Of a stretch of DNA of 43,340 nucleotides, positions 8,519 through 17,750 are shown in pieces. The notes beneath the pieces were generated by a model that saw only the letters and a list, made by a program, of their open reading frames with translations, made no database searches and was not told the origin of the DNA. Origin of the DNA: Planctomicrobium piriforme (GTDB taxonomy: Bacteria > Planctomycetota > Planctomycetia > Planctomycetales > Planctomycetaceae). The position numbers and the translations under genes are program-made. The stretch covers positions 1 through 43,340 of the forward strand of contig CAMATH010000067.1 of the NCBI GenBank assembly GCA_945860955.1, in the 5' to 3' direction. Each line of letters opens with the position of its first letter. Within the stretch, counting starts at the first letter, position 1.

Positions 8519-9621
8519 GAATCGACCGGATTGAACTTTTCCATGTGGCGATGCCGCTGATCTACCCGTGGAAGACCGCGTACGGCGAAGATGTCGCCTG
8601 CCATAGCGTGCTGTGCCGGCTAACCTCCGGGTCGGTCCACGCCTGGGGCGAAAGCGCCCCGCTGACCGCCCCCTGTTACAGTCCGGAGTGGGGGGGAGGG
8701 ATTTTCCAATGCGCGAAAGAATGGCTGGCCCCCGCGCTTCTGGGTCGCGAGATTCCCTCGGGGTACGCGCTCCAGGAACATCTGGCGGTCTATAAGGGAA
8801 ACCCGTTCGCCAAGGCGCTGCTCGACACCGCGTGGTGGAATCTGCAGAGTCGATTGACCAACACTCCGCTGCATCGACTGCTTGGGGCGACGCGCGGTGA
8901 GGTGACGGTGGGGGCCGACTTTGGCGTGATGGATTCGTTCGACGATCTGCTGACTGCCATTGACGGCGCGGTGGCGGCGCGTTTTCCTCGCGTGAAGCTC
9001 AAGTTCCGGCCGGGGTGGGATATTCCCATGTTGACCGCTGTCCGAAAGCGGTTCCCTGATCCGGTGTTTCACATCGACTGCAACAGCGGATATCGACTGG
9101 ACGATCTCTCGCTGTTCCAGCAGATCGACGAGTTTCGACTTGCGATGATCGAACAGCCGTTGCCCCATGACGACCTGCTCGATCACGCGCAATTGCAGTC
9201 GAAAATCCGCACACCGGTCTGTCTCGACGAAAGTGTCACCCACCCTCGGCACGTGGTGCAGGCGATCGCACAAAAGAGCTGCCAATACGTGAACGTGAAG
9301 CCCGGGCGGGTGGGGGGACTGACCAACGCCGTCAAAATCAAAAACCTCTGTCAGCAGGCGGGAATTCCTAGCTGGGTGGGGGGGATGCTGGAGAGCGCCC
9401 TGGGTGCGGGTCTGTGCGTGTCGCTGGCGATGCTCGACAATTTCACGTACCCGGCGGACATTTTCCCCAGTTCGCGATTCTACCACGAAGATCTGTGCGA
9501 ACGCCCGCTGGAGTTGATCCGGCTGGCCGACGGAACTCCGGGTGTGAAGGCCGAACCGACCCCGGAACCTCATTCGGGACGTTTGGAAAAGCTCTGTGTC
9601 GAACGCGCCAGGCTGGGGTGA
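8515..9621 (+). CDS. Enolase-superfamily enzyme, o-succinylbenzoate synthase/MLE-like
   Basis: 368 residues with the two-domain layout of mandelate racemase/muconate lactonizing enzymes. There is a capping domain, then KLKFRPG (about residue 161, the catalytic lysine region), HIDCN (metal-binding Asp), MIEQPL (metal Glu), CLDES (metal Asp) and NVKPGRVGG (second catalytic lysine). This pattern fits the MenC/N-succinylamino-acid racemase branch, which dehydrates SHCHC to o-succinylbenzoate in menaquinone synthesis or racemises amino-acid derivatives. No other men genes are in the window. The start overlaps the Hsp70 stop by four bases (ATGA), so translation is probably coupled. Confidence 0.88.
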   Translation: MRIDRIELFHVAMPLIYPWKTAYGEDVACHSVLCRLTSGSVHAWGESAPLTAPCYSPEWGGGIFQCAKEWLAPALLGREIPSGYALQEHLAVYKGNPFAKALLDTAWWNLQSRLTNTPLHRLLGATRGEVTVGADFGVMDSFDDLLTAIDGAVAARFPRVKLKFRPGWDIPMLTAVRKRFPDPVFHIDCNSGYRLDDLSLFQQIDEFRLAMIEQPLPHDDLLDHAQLQSKIRTPVCLDESVTHPRHVVQAIAQKSCQYVNVKPGRVGGLTNAVKIKNLCQQAGIPSWVGGMLESALGAGLCVSLAMLDNFTYPADIFPSSRFYHEDLCERPLELIRLADGTPGVKAEPTPEPHSGRLEKLCVERARLG

Positions 9622-9736
9622 GAGCGACCAATGCGGCGACACGGTTGACCTGCCGTTTTCGCCGGTTGACTTGTGGGGGAGTTGAGGGATGAGAGGAACC
9701 ACGAAAGGCACGAAACACACGAAAATTCACGCAATG

Positions 9737-10123
9737 ATGGCAAACTCCAGGAAACCAGGCGAAATTGATGAGTACATCTCGCAGTTCCCAGACGATGTGA
9801 AAGCGGTACTCGAGGAAGTGCGGGGGGCGATCCGTCGGGCGGCTCCGGACGCCACCGAAGTGATTAGCTACCAGATGCCCGCCTTCCGGCAGCACGGGAT
9901 TCTGGTTGACTTCGCCGCCTGGAAGTAACACCTCGGGCTGTATCGGCCGATCTCTGGCGACAAGTCACTCGAGAAAGTGGCGGCACGCTACGCCGGGTCG
10001 AAGGGCAATCTGCAATTTCCGCCGGATGAGCCAATGCCCGTCGATCTGATCGAGCGGCTCGTGAAGTTGCGCGTGAAGCTGGACGCAAGGAAGGCAGCAG
10101 CGAAGGGGAAGAAACAGGGGTAG
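9737..10123 (+). pseudogene. DUF1801 (YdhG/iron-chaperone-like) gene broken by one in-frame stop
   Basis: From ATG 9737 to TAG 10121-10123 a single frame of 128 codons encodes a recognisable DUF1801 protein, interrupted only by TAA at 9926-9928 (codon 64). Before the stop: IDEYISQFPDDVKAVLEEVR and ISYQMPAFRQHGILVDFAAWK. After it: HLGLYRPISG, NLQFPPDEPMPVDLIERLVK and a lysine-rich end. In the family this junction reads FAAFK-N/K-HIGFY, so an AAA lysine codon changed to TAA would explain it. DUF1801 proteins have a frataxin-like fold and are sometimes called iron chaperones. Either a recent nonsense mutation or a sequencing error is likely, since no other damage is visible. Confidence 0.8.
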
Positions 10124-10177
10124 TTCCAGGCAGGACAAACGCGGTCGAGGCAACAAGTCTTTCAGTCGCTGAATCGG

Positions 10178-10669
10178 TCAAAATCCGTCATCGGAATGTG
10201 GGATCGTCGACTTCGGTGCAATCTCGGGTATTCGTGCCCGACGCTTCGACAATTGAGAAAAAAACGCCTCGATATCCGTCCGAATCACCTTGGGAGAGTT
10301 CTGGTCTCGCATCAATGTCCGAAGCGAATCCATCGTTTCTGGCAGCAAGTCATGTTCGAGGTTGCCCAACACATCCCAGGCCACGCCCGCTTCCGCCCGG
10401 CCCATTGGATCACGTCCAAAGTCGGTAATGGCCAGCACGCAGTATTGCTCGACGAATCTCCGCTCGTCGACAGTCTTGCACCGCCTGGCAGCGTCAATCG
10501 CTCGCTCCCCCAAGCAGTCCCCTTTCCAGCGCGATTCTCGGGATGCGACCCAGAATTCCGCGCGGAAGACCAGCTCATTTGAGTGGTACCAGACCCACGC
10601 CACAAGAGCGATTGCCGCCGCGAAAACCGCGGCTTGCACCACTCGCTTTTTCGCGGTCGGGATACTCAT
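10178..10669 (-). CDS. Small single-pass membrane protein, unknown function
   Basis: 163 residues from ATG 10669. A basic N-terminus (IPTAKKR) leads into one hydrophobic helix (VVQAAVFAAAIALVAWVWYH, about 10-29), followed by a soluble alpha-helical domain of about 130 residues with two cysteine-containing helices and LRTLMRDQNSPKVIRTDIEA near the end. Upstream in-frame codons run through repeat DNA and are not coding-like, which decides the start. I recognise no family. It is transcribed opposite to the AAA+ genes. Confidence 0.6.
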   Translation of the reverse strand: MSIPTAKKRVVQAAVFAAAIALVAWVWYHSNELVFRAEFWVASRESRWKGDCLGERAIDAARRCKTVDERRFVEQYCVLAITDFGRDPMGRAEAGVAWDVLGNLEHDLLPETMDSLRTLMRDQNSPKVIRTDIEAFFSQLSKRRARIPEIAPKSTIPHSDDGF

Positions 10670-10758
10670 GCTTGCCAAGCTCACTCCAGAACTGCGGATG
10701 GACCGGTCCCGTTTCGCGTCGTCCAAGATGATCGAGTCCAAACGACAGGTCAAGCTTG

Positions 10759-10815
10759 CCGACCCAACCGCCGGCTGCGCCGTCGGGCGCGACGCCGCAG
10801 GAGCGTCGTCGCGAC
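10759..10815. repeat. 57-bp dispersed repeat, copy 1
   Basis: Identical to 10949-11005. It contains short self-complementary arms (CGACGC ... GCGTCG) and is extremely GC-rich. It lies upstream of the membrane-protein gene on its 5' side and before the first AAA+ gene. Confidence 0.9.
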
Positions 10816-10948
10816 ATGTGGCGGACGGCGTTCCTACGACGCCGCGGTCTGGACAACCTTCGGCAGAGTTGAGTGGAGACAGATTGCAACTTCGCATCGA
10901 AAACGGCTGCTCGCACGACGATGTAGTCATACACCGCGTCACGCGTAC

Positions 10949-11005
10949 CCGACCCAACCGCCGGCTGCGCCGTCGGGCGCGACGCCGCAGGAGCGTCGTC
11001 GCGAC
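10949..11005. repeat. 57-bp dispersed repeat, copy 2
   Basis: Perfect direct repeat of 10759-10815 at a distance of 190 bases. The 130 bases between the copies hold no gene. The pair sits in the leader of the three-gene AAA+ operon, which begins about 90 bases later. Confidence 0.9.
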
Positions 11006-11094
11006 AAAAAGGCGCGAACTTGAGAATTGTTTCATGGTCTATGTAGAACCAGAGAACAGATACGCTCTTCGGGTTCACACTTCTTGGTCGTTCC

Positions 11095-14000
11095 ATGCCC
11101 GAGTTTTCCTTTGAAGTCGCGATTCAGTATCGACTGCTCTCCAATCAGTTGCTGCTGGCCGACCCCTTGCTCTTCCCCGAAATCGCCTGCCTGGACGATT
11201 CTCCGCGCCGGTTACGCCGCATGCTTGTGCGCCGGCTGGCCGACGTCGTGAAGGGGCTGGAGCCCGAGGACATTCATCAACGGTGGCCCACGGTCGCGCC
11301 CACCGCCGGCCGATTTCTGTTGACCATCCCCCCCGTCGCAAACGATACGCTCCGCCGCCGACCGGTTCGGCTGCGAATGCCCTATTCCCAATGGCGGCAC
11401 CACTCGGGAACCTGGGTCGCGTCGGTTCCTGCGCTCGGTATCGATGTTGTCGCGGACGATGAAGCGACTCTGCTGGCACAGCTTGAACCGCAAACCCGTG
11501 CCGCTCTCAGTCGCCGCAAAATTCCCGGTTCGCTGCTCGCACTCGCCCTGCTTGCCGAGGAACGTCGCATGCGCGTCAAGCCGCTCGCGTTGCGGGTCAA
11601 CCGCCCCACTCTGAAAGAGGCGGCGATCAAGCGTCGAGCGGATCGAAAGTCCGACAAATCGGTGCTGGAAGAGGTGTCCGTTGACTTGTCGAAATCCTCC
11701 GGGCACCCCCTCTTTGAACGCGATGCGCTGGTGTCCCAGCTCGCCCGCCGACTGACCGGCCCCGGTCTCCAGAGCGTGCTGCTGGTGGGGCCTTCGGGTG
11801 TCGGAAAGTCGGCGATTGTCCACGAACTCGCCCGGCGTGCCGTCGAGTTTGGTCTCGCGGGGTCGACAATCTGGTCGACACGCGGTTCCAGTCTGGTCGC
11901 CGGCATGACCGGATGCGGCATGTGGCAACAGCGCTGCCAGGATCTGGTGGCCGAAGCACGTCAGACGCGGGCCGTTGTTCATCTGGATAACCTCATCGAA
12001 CTTCGCGAAGTCGGCAAAGGGGGAGGGAGTACCACCGGAGTCGCCGCCATGCTCCGTCCCAGTCTGATGCGCGGCGATCTGCGCGCCATCGCCGAATGCA
12101 CCCCCGAGCAACTCGCCCTCATCGAGCGTGACGAACCCCAGTTGATCGAGTCGTTCACCGTCCTCAACGTCGATCCTCCCACGGAGTCGGCCACACGCGA
12201 GATCTTAAGGCGGTTCGCAAACCATGAGTCGGCCCGCCGGTCCCCCGCAGCCACTCTGTCCGACGCCGCGCTCGACGAACTCGATCGTCTGCATCGTCGC
12301 TACGCCACCTACAGTGCCGCCCCGGGTCGACAGTTGCGATTCTTGTCCAATCTGCTGGAAGATTGCCGCGATCCACGAGAACTGACTCCGGTCGATGTCG
12401 TCACCGCGTTCTCGCACGAAACCGGGCTCCCGTTGTTCATGCTCGACGATCAGACGCCGCTCGACTTGCAGCGGACGCGCGACTGGTTCACCGCCCGGAT
12501 CCTGGGGCAGCCTGAGCCGATTGATCTGGTGGCGGGCCTGCTGGCGGCGGTCAAGTCGGGACTGACCCGGCGCGGAAAGCCCATCGCGGGGTTGCTGTTC
12601 ATCGGACCGACCGGCGTCGGCAAGACCGAGACGGCCCGAGCGCTCGCGGAATTTCTGTACCGCGATCCCGAGCGCATGATTCGCATCGACATGAGCGAGT
12701 ATGCCGACGTCGCCGCGGTCGATCGACTGATTGGCGGAAGCTGTTCAACCCCGGGCCTTCTGACGCAAAAGGTTCGCGATCAGCCGTTCATGGTCGTGCT
12801 GCTCGATGAATTCGAAAAGGGACATCCCCGGCTGTTTGACCTGTTGTTGCAGGTGCTGGGGGAAGGACGCCTGACCGACGCCGGTGGTCGGCTCGCCGAC
12901 TTCACCAACACGGTGGTGATAATGACCTCAAACCTAGGAGCCGAGTCGTTTCGCGGGGGAGGTTTCGGTTTTCAGACGGGAGACGCCAGCGAAAGATCGA
13001 TCGCGGCGGGTCAGCACTTTCAGCGCGAAGTCCAGAGGTTTTTGCGTCCCGAGTTGTTCAACCGCATCGATCAGATTGTGCCGTTCGCACCGTTGTCGCG
13101 CGATTCTATTCGTGAAATCGGCCGGCGCGAGATCACGAAGCTGACGGGGCGGATTGGCTTGAAATCACGGCAGGTCCGTTTCGAAATCACTCCCGAGGCG
13201 CTCGATCGCCTGACCGAAAACGGCTACGACCCGCGTTACGGGGCACGACCATTGAAGCGGGAAATCGAACGACGACTCACCGCGGTACTGGCGGAGCGAT
13301 TGTGTCGCAGCACCGGTAACGATCCGCTCGAATGCCGGGTCGATGTCGTGGCTCGCGAGCTGTCGGTGACGGTCCATGCGGTTTCGACAAAGGGGGGACC
13401 ACCAGGCACCACTGGGGTCGCTGTTCGGGATGAATTGTTGAAGGTGAGTCAACTCCGCCGGCGCGTGCAGCGGGTCGAGACGAGCGGTGCGGTGTTGAGG
13501 CTACGGAACGAAGTGGAGATGGCCCGGCTCGCCAAAGCAGCGCGCGAGCGTCGTGCGAAACGCCGGGGAATCACGTTGAAATACCAGTTCGGAAAAGAGG
13601 AGCAGAAGCTCATCGCCATCGAACGGTTGATTGGCGATGTCGACGCCCTCTCGCGGGACGTTGTCGAAATGGAACAGACATGGCTTGATGCCTGGTACGC
13701 CGGTGAGCGGCTCGACTCCGCAGAACTGTCGGCCTGGCACGCCTTGTGTCACGACCAGATGATTCAGGTCTTACGCCGGGTGTTGCGGGTGCGCGACGAG
13801 CAACCGGGAATTGTCACCCTCTATCTGTTTTCTGCGGACCGTGAATTCCTATCCACCCTGGCGGAAGCGTACCTGGAGATCGCGCGGGACGGCGGGGCAC
13901 GCCCCGGGCTGTTCTGGTTGCAGCGACCCGATCCGCGTCACTCGCCGGCGAAATCTCCTGAACTTCCGGACGACACTCCAGCGACAGTTCCCCGGCCCGC

Positions 14001-14448
14001 GGCGCGGCTCACGGCGGCGCTCGCCACGGGAGAAGCCCCCCCCGCGCGACTCTTGCTGGAGGCGTGGAACAAGACTCCCGAAGAATTCCTGCCGGTCGAG
14101 GAGTCGGCCGTGGGGGCGGCACTCGCCGTTTCCAGCGCCGACGCGATCAGTCTGCTCGGTAACGAAGCGGGCAGACATGTGCTGGTCGACTGCAACAGCC
14201 GGCGGTACGACTGCGTGGTCGAAGTCTCGTCGGGACTGCTCAGCGGGTATCATCCTCCCGACAATGTCGGGCGGGAGGGTTCGTTCGCGCACGTGGAGAA
14301 CCGCCGAAAGTATGATCTGTACGAAGGGGCGTGCCACGACGCGCGACTGACGGCGGAACTTGAGGTGTCGGCCAGCACGTTCATCGAGACGGTCCGCCGG
14401 GCCGCCGAGCTGGCACTCACGGAAAACGCTCTGGGGCTGCTCGACTGA
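11095..14448 (+). CDS. Clp/Hsp100-like double-AAA+ ATPase A (1117 aa)
   Basis: First of three linked paralogues. An N-terminal domain of about 200 residues without Clp-N repeats is followed by AAA-1: Walker A GPSGVGKS at 232-239, Walker B-like VVHLDN with Asn299 in place of the catalytic Glu, and a pore-loop position GMTGCGMW (270-277) with Cys274 where Clp proteins have Tyr. AAA-2 is catalytically complete: Walker A GPTGVGKT (504-511), VVLLDEFEK (Asp571, Glu572), sensor-1 Asn613, LFNRID (Arg657), and sensor-2 GARP (Arg718). The D2 segment between IGG and GLLT (546-557) lacks the canonical GYVG loop. No ClpB middle domain or ClpP-binding loop is seen. About 390 extra residues follow: a basic coiled-coil region (about 785-890) and an alpha/beta tail with NEAGRH (1023-1028). 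The ATG at 11095 opens the set; its stop overlaps the next ATG by one base. Confidence 0.9.
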   Translation: MPEFSFEVAIQYRLLSNQLLLADPLLFPEIACLDDSPRRLRRMLVRRLADVVKGLEPEDIHQRWPTVAPTAGRFLLTIPPVANDTLRRRPVRLRMPYSQWRHHSGTWVASVPALGIDVVADDEATLLAQLEPQTRAALSRRKIPGSLLALALLAEERRMRVKPLALRVNRPTLKEAAIKRRADRKSDKSVLEEVSVDLSKSSGHPLFERDALVSQLARRLTGPGLQSVLLVGPSGVGKSAIVHELARRAVEFGLAGSTIWSTRGSSLVAGMTGCGMWQQRCQDLVAEARQTRAVVHLDNLIELREVGKGGGSTTGVAAMLRPSLMRGDLRAIAECTPEQLALIERDEPQLIESFTVLNVDPPTESATREILRRFANHESARRSPAATLSDAALDELDRLHRRYATYSAAPGRQLRFLSNLLEDCRDPRELTPVDVVTAFSHETGLPLFMLDDQTPLDLQRTRDWFTARILGQPEPIDLVAGLLAAVKSGLTRRGKPIAGLLFIGPTGVGKTETARALAEFLYRDPERMIRIDMSEYADVAAVDRLIGGSCSTPGLLTQKVRDQPFMVVLLDEFEKGHPRLFDLLLQVLGEGRLTDAGGRLADFTNTVVIMTSNLGAESFRGGGFGFQTGDASERSIAAGQHFQREVQRFLRPELFNRIDQIVPFAPLSRDSIREIGRREITKLTGRIGLKSRQVRFEITPEALDRLTENGYDPRYGARPLKREIERRLTAVLAERLCRSTGNDPLECRVDVVARELSVTVHAVSTKGGPPGTTGVAVRDELLKVSQLRRRVQRVETSGAVLRLRNEVEMARLAKAARERRAKRRGITLKYQFGKEEQKLIAIERLIGDVDALSRDVVEMEQTWLDAWYAGERLDSAELSAWHALCHDQMIQVLRRVLRVRDEQPGIVTLYLFSADREFLSTLAEAYLEIARDGGARPGLFWLQRPDPRHSPAKSPELPDDTPATVPRPAARLTAALATGEAPPARLLLEAWNKTPEEFLPVEESAVGAALAVSSADAISLLGNEAGRHVLVDCNSRRYDCVVEVSSGLLSGYHPPDNVGREGSFAHVENRRKYDLYEGACHDARLTAELEVSASTFIETVRRAAELALTENALGLLD

Positions 14449-17400
14449 TGCTGCTCAACCTCCCGGTTTACATTGAAGTCAAGAAAGAGCGTGGCGGCGC
14501 GGTGCATCATTGCCAGCCGCTGTTCGTGTCGAACGTCAACGCCACCGACTCGCATCTGGGGCTGGCGATGAGCAAGCTCTCCAGCCGACTGCATCTATTG
14601 CTCAGCAATCTGGGCGCTTCGGACCGGCACGACCTCCTGTCCCAGTGCAGCTTCTCGCCCGATCTCAAAACGCACGTGTTGTCGCTCGCGCTCGAACTGC
14701 GCACCGACCTGGTTCGTGTGAAGCTGTTGTTCGTCACGTTTCAGGCGGTGGGGCGAATTGTCGCTCTGTGCCCCGCGATTCCCGAACTCTGCTTTGAACT
14801 GCGCACGTTGCAGGAATTGGAGTCGCGGGCGACGCACGTCTTCACCCGGCACTTCCGCAAGCAGGAAAAAGCCGGCTCCCTGGAATCGGTCGCCCCGGTA
14901 TTGCGCCGGCTGTCGCTCTCGGGGCAGGCGTGGGTGACCGCCGTCGAGATCGACGTGAAGACCCGGCATATCCCTCGCGAAAAGATCCAGCGAAAACTCG
15001 CCGCCCTATTCGACGACACCAATGTCGACGGCGCGACCGAATTGCAACGAGTGGGACGCTGTCTCGATTACCTCTACCCGGGTGAACTCCACGAAGCACT
15101 GGGACGCGATTCCGAAGTCGAATTGCTCGACCGGCTGCTGCGCGAGGAAGACAATCGTCCGGTCGTGCTGGTGGGACCACGCCTGGTCGGGAAGAGCGCG
15201 ATCCTACATCAGTGCGTCCGTCGGCGTGTCGAACGACGTGGAAAACCGTACGTGAGCCGCAATTGCGTCTGGCAGGTGTCGCCGCAACGGTTGATCAGCG
15301 GCATGATGTACGTCGGCGCGTGGGAGGGCCGCGTCCAGGCGATTCTCAAAGAAGTCCGCAAACGCAAACATGTCCTGTATATCGACGATCTGCTGGGGTT
15401 GTATCTCGTCGGACAAAGTCGGGATGCGAACCTCTCGATCGCCGACATGGTGAAGCCCTCGGTCTTGCGGCGGGAAGTGCGACTGCTCGCCGAGCTGACC
15501 ACCGAAGCGTGGCAACTCCTTCAGGAAAAGGATCGTGGACTCGCGGACCAGTTCCAGGTGATTCGGATCGCGGCGATGGGAGAATCCGAGACACGCCGGG
15601 TGATGCTGCAAGTGCAACGACGCCTGGAGTCGACCCACCGCTGCGAGTTCTCCCTCGACGCGCTTCCGGTCATTCTGCGATTGCATGAGGCGTATATTCG
15701 CGACGCGGCGTTCCCCGGGAAATCGGCGGCGTTCTCGCGGCAGTTGGCGCACCGTCGCGAGAAGTTGCCGATCTCGCGGGACGATGTGGAAGAGGAATTC
15801 CACCGCAAAACCGGGTTGGCGCGCGACCTGCTCGACGATCGCCGCAAGCTGGAACGGGACGAAGTCATCGCCCGCTTGCGGACCAGTCTGGTCGGGCAGA
15901 CCGAGGCGGTCTCGGCCGCCGCCGATGTTGTCCTGACAACCAAATCGCGGTTGTCGGATCCGCGCCGGCCGATCGCGACACTGCTCTTTCTGGGACCGAC
16001 GGGGGTCGGCAAGACACAGTGCGCCAAGGCGCTGGCGGAGACGTTGTTTACCAATCCCGCGCGGCTGCTGCGATTTGACATGAACGAATTCTCGGCCCCC
16101 TGGTCCGCGGCGCAACTCGCGGGGACCGCGGGGGAGCCGGATGGACTCTTGGCGGGGGCGGTGCGGCGACAACCTTTCTCGGTGGTGCTGCTCGACGAAA
16201 TTGAAAAGGCGCATCCCAATGTCTTCGACCTGCTGCTGCAAGTGACCGGCGAAGGCCGGCTGACCGATGCACTGGGGCGGACCGCCGACTTTACCAACAC
16301 GGTCATTGTGATGACGTCAAACCTGGGGGCCGACTCGGCCGCCGGCCGAATTGGCCTCGCCGAAGGAGACGACTGGCGTCAGCGGGCGTATCACAAGGCG
16401 GCGGAAGCGTACTTTCGTCCCGAGTTCTTCAATCGAATCGACCGCATCGTTCCATTCACTCCGCTATCGCGGCCACAGATGCGGGAGGTCGCCGACCTCG
16501 TGTTGCGGCGGATCTTCGAGCGTGACGGGCTGGTACGCCGACGGGTGGCGCTGTCGGTTGAGCCGCTGGCGATGGAGCGGATTGTCGACGCGGGATATCA
16601 CCCCAAGTTTGGCGCCCGGGCATTGCAGCGGGCGATCGAAAGCCAGCTCGTGCAGCCGGTCGCGGCCCGGCTCGCCGAAGCGCGTCCCGACCTCCCATCG
16701 GTGATCACCGTGTATCCGCAACCGGGCGGAGTGGCGACGCGGGTTGACCCATTGGAAGGGGTTGCCACCGTTCCCTTTCCGTTCGGCTGGACCGCCGACG
16801 ATCCGGAACTTGAGTGGCCCCAGATCGAACAAGTGATTGCCCGGGTTAAAGAACGGTGCGACCAGTCGCGGGTGAGCGGGGTGGTGAGCGGCACGGTGTC
16901 TGTCGAGCAGTTGCACTATTTCGCTGTTCGGGAACAGTTGATGAAGGTACAGGAGCTGCGCGAGCAGGTGCTGGATCAGCGAAAGTCGCGAATGGGAAAG
17001 GGGACCGCGGTTGGCGGAGCGCGTGTACCCGGACCTGTCACCACCAAGGCGGTCATCAATTATTCCAAAGCCAATGCGGTCACGGTGGGCAACTACCGAA
17101 GTTTGAACGCGGCCCGCGACATTCACGACTATCTGAATGAAGTCGCGAACTCCGCCCCGCGACCGGAGGCGGCGGCGCGACTGGCGCAGGAACTCTGTCT
17201 GGAGACCGCCTGGCTCGCGACGTTGCAGAGCGCGAAAGAACTGCCGATTCGCGCGTTGGTGATCGTCCGGAGCCTCGCACACTCGTGGCGTTTTGCGGAG
17301 CTGCTTTCCACCCGGTTGGGAGAACTGTTTGAACTGTTGGGGTTTGACGTGGAACGTCGCCTGGCAGGCCGCCCCGATCGACCCAATGCGCTGCTGATCA

Positions 17401-17750
17401 GCGGTGTTGGCGTGTGGCCCCTGGTCTCGTTGGAACAGGGAGTCCACGTCGTCCTGCGTCCGCAGGAGAATCTGTTTCCCGTCCAGGTGACGGTGCGGGT
17501 CGCTGACGAAACGCCATTCCCGGATCAGGTTGAACTGTTCCTAAAGCGACGATCGGACTGGCTCGCGGGATTGGCGACCGGTCGGGCGACCATCGCGGAA
17601 GATCCCGATCCTCCCGGCCGACTGTTGCGGTTTTACAACGAACTGGGTCCGACGCTCGATCTGCGGACCGGACAATCGACGCCAGGTTTTCCCTCGCGCG
17701 AAGAACATCGCCGACTGCTGCTGTCGGCACTGGAGGTGTCGACTTCATGA
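14448..17750 (+). CDS. Clp/Hsp100-like double-AAA+ ATPase B (1100 aa)
   Basis: Second paralogue, starting in a TGATG overlap with the previous stop. A unique N-domain of about 210 residues starts with a beta-strand (LPVYIEVKKE) as in A. AAA-1: GPRLVGKS at 243-250, VLYIDD with Asp314 replacing the catalytic Glu, and pore loop GMMYVGAW with Tyr288 kept. AAA-2: GPTGVGKT (516-523), VVLLDEIEKAHP (Asp583, Glu584), MTSNLG sensor-1, FFNRID Arg finger, GARALQR sensor-2. The D2 pore segment AGTAGEPDGLLAG (about 558-570) again lacks the GYVG loop. The roughly 350-residue C-terminal extension parallels that of A, including a comparable motif LEQGVHVVLRP near its end. The stop overlaps the next start by four bases (ATGA), so A, B and C should be made together. 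Confidence 0.9.
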   Translation: MLLNLPVYIEVKKERGGAVHHCQPLFVSNVNATDSHLGLAMSKLSSRLHLLLSNLGASDRHDLLSQCSFSPDLKTHVLSLALELRTDLVRVKLLFVTFQAVGRIVALCPAIPELCFELRTLQELESRATHVFTRHFRKQEKAGSLESVAPVLRRLSLSGQAWVTAVEIDVKTRHIPREKIQRKLAALFDDTNVDGATELQRVGRCLDYLYPGELHEALGRDSEVELLDRLLREEDNRPVVLVGPRLVGKSAILHQCVRRRVERRGKPYVSRNCVWQVSPQRLISGMMYVGAWEGRVQAILKEVRKRKHVLYIDDLLGLYLVGQSRDANLSIADMVKPSVLRREVRLLAELTTEAWQLLQEKDRGLADQFQVIRIAAMGESETRRVMLQVQRRLESTHRCEFSLDALPVILRLHEAYIRDAAFPGKSAAFSRQLAHRREKLPISRDDVEEEFHRKTGLARDLLDDRRKLERDEVIARLRTSLVGQTEAVSAAADVVLTTKSRLSDPRRPIATLLFLGPTGVGKTQCAKALAETLFTNPARLLRFDMNEFSAPWSAAQLAGTAGEPDGLLAGAVRRQPFSVVLLDEIEKAHPNVFDLLLQVTGEGRLTDALGRTADFTNTVIVMTSNLGADSAAGRIGLAEGDDWRQRAYHKAAEAYFRPEFFNRIDRIVPFTPLSRPQMREVADLVLRRIFERDGLVRRRVALSVEPLAMERIVDAGYHPKFGARALQRAIESQLVQPVAARLAEARPDLPSVITVYPQPGGVATRVDPLEGVATVPFPFGWTADDPELEWPQIEQVIARVKERCDQSRVSGVVSGTVSVEQLHYFAVREQLMKVQELREQVLDQRKSRMGKGTAVGGARVPGPVTTKAVINYSKANAVTVGNYRSLNAARDIHDYLNEVANSAPRPEAAARLAQELCLETAWLATLQSAKELPIRALVIVRSLAHSWRFAELLSTRLGELFELLGFDVERRLAGRPDRPNALLISGVGVWPLVSLEQGVHVVLRPQENLFPVQVTVRVADETPFPDQVELFLKRRSDWLAGLATGRATIAEDPDPPGRLLRFYNELGPTLDLRTGQSTPGFPSREEHRRLLLSALEVSTS

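Noticed and set aside
9926-9928. Recoding (selenocysteine or pyrrolysine) at the stop in the DUF1801 gene
   Set aside because: The codon is TAA, which is not used for either residue, and no recoding element is visible. A nonsense mutation is simpler.
10670-11035. N-terminal extension of the small membrane protein by 122 codons
   Set aside because: The extra codons run through the 57-base repeats and are low in complexity. The ATG at 10669 sits right before the basic-hydrophobic leader.
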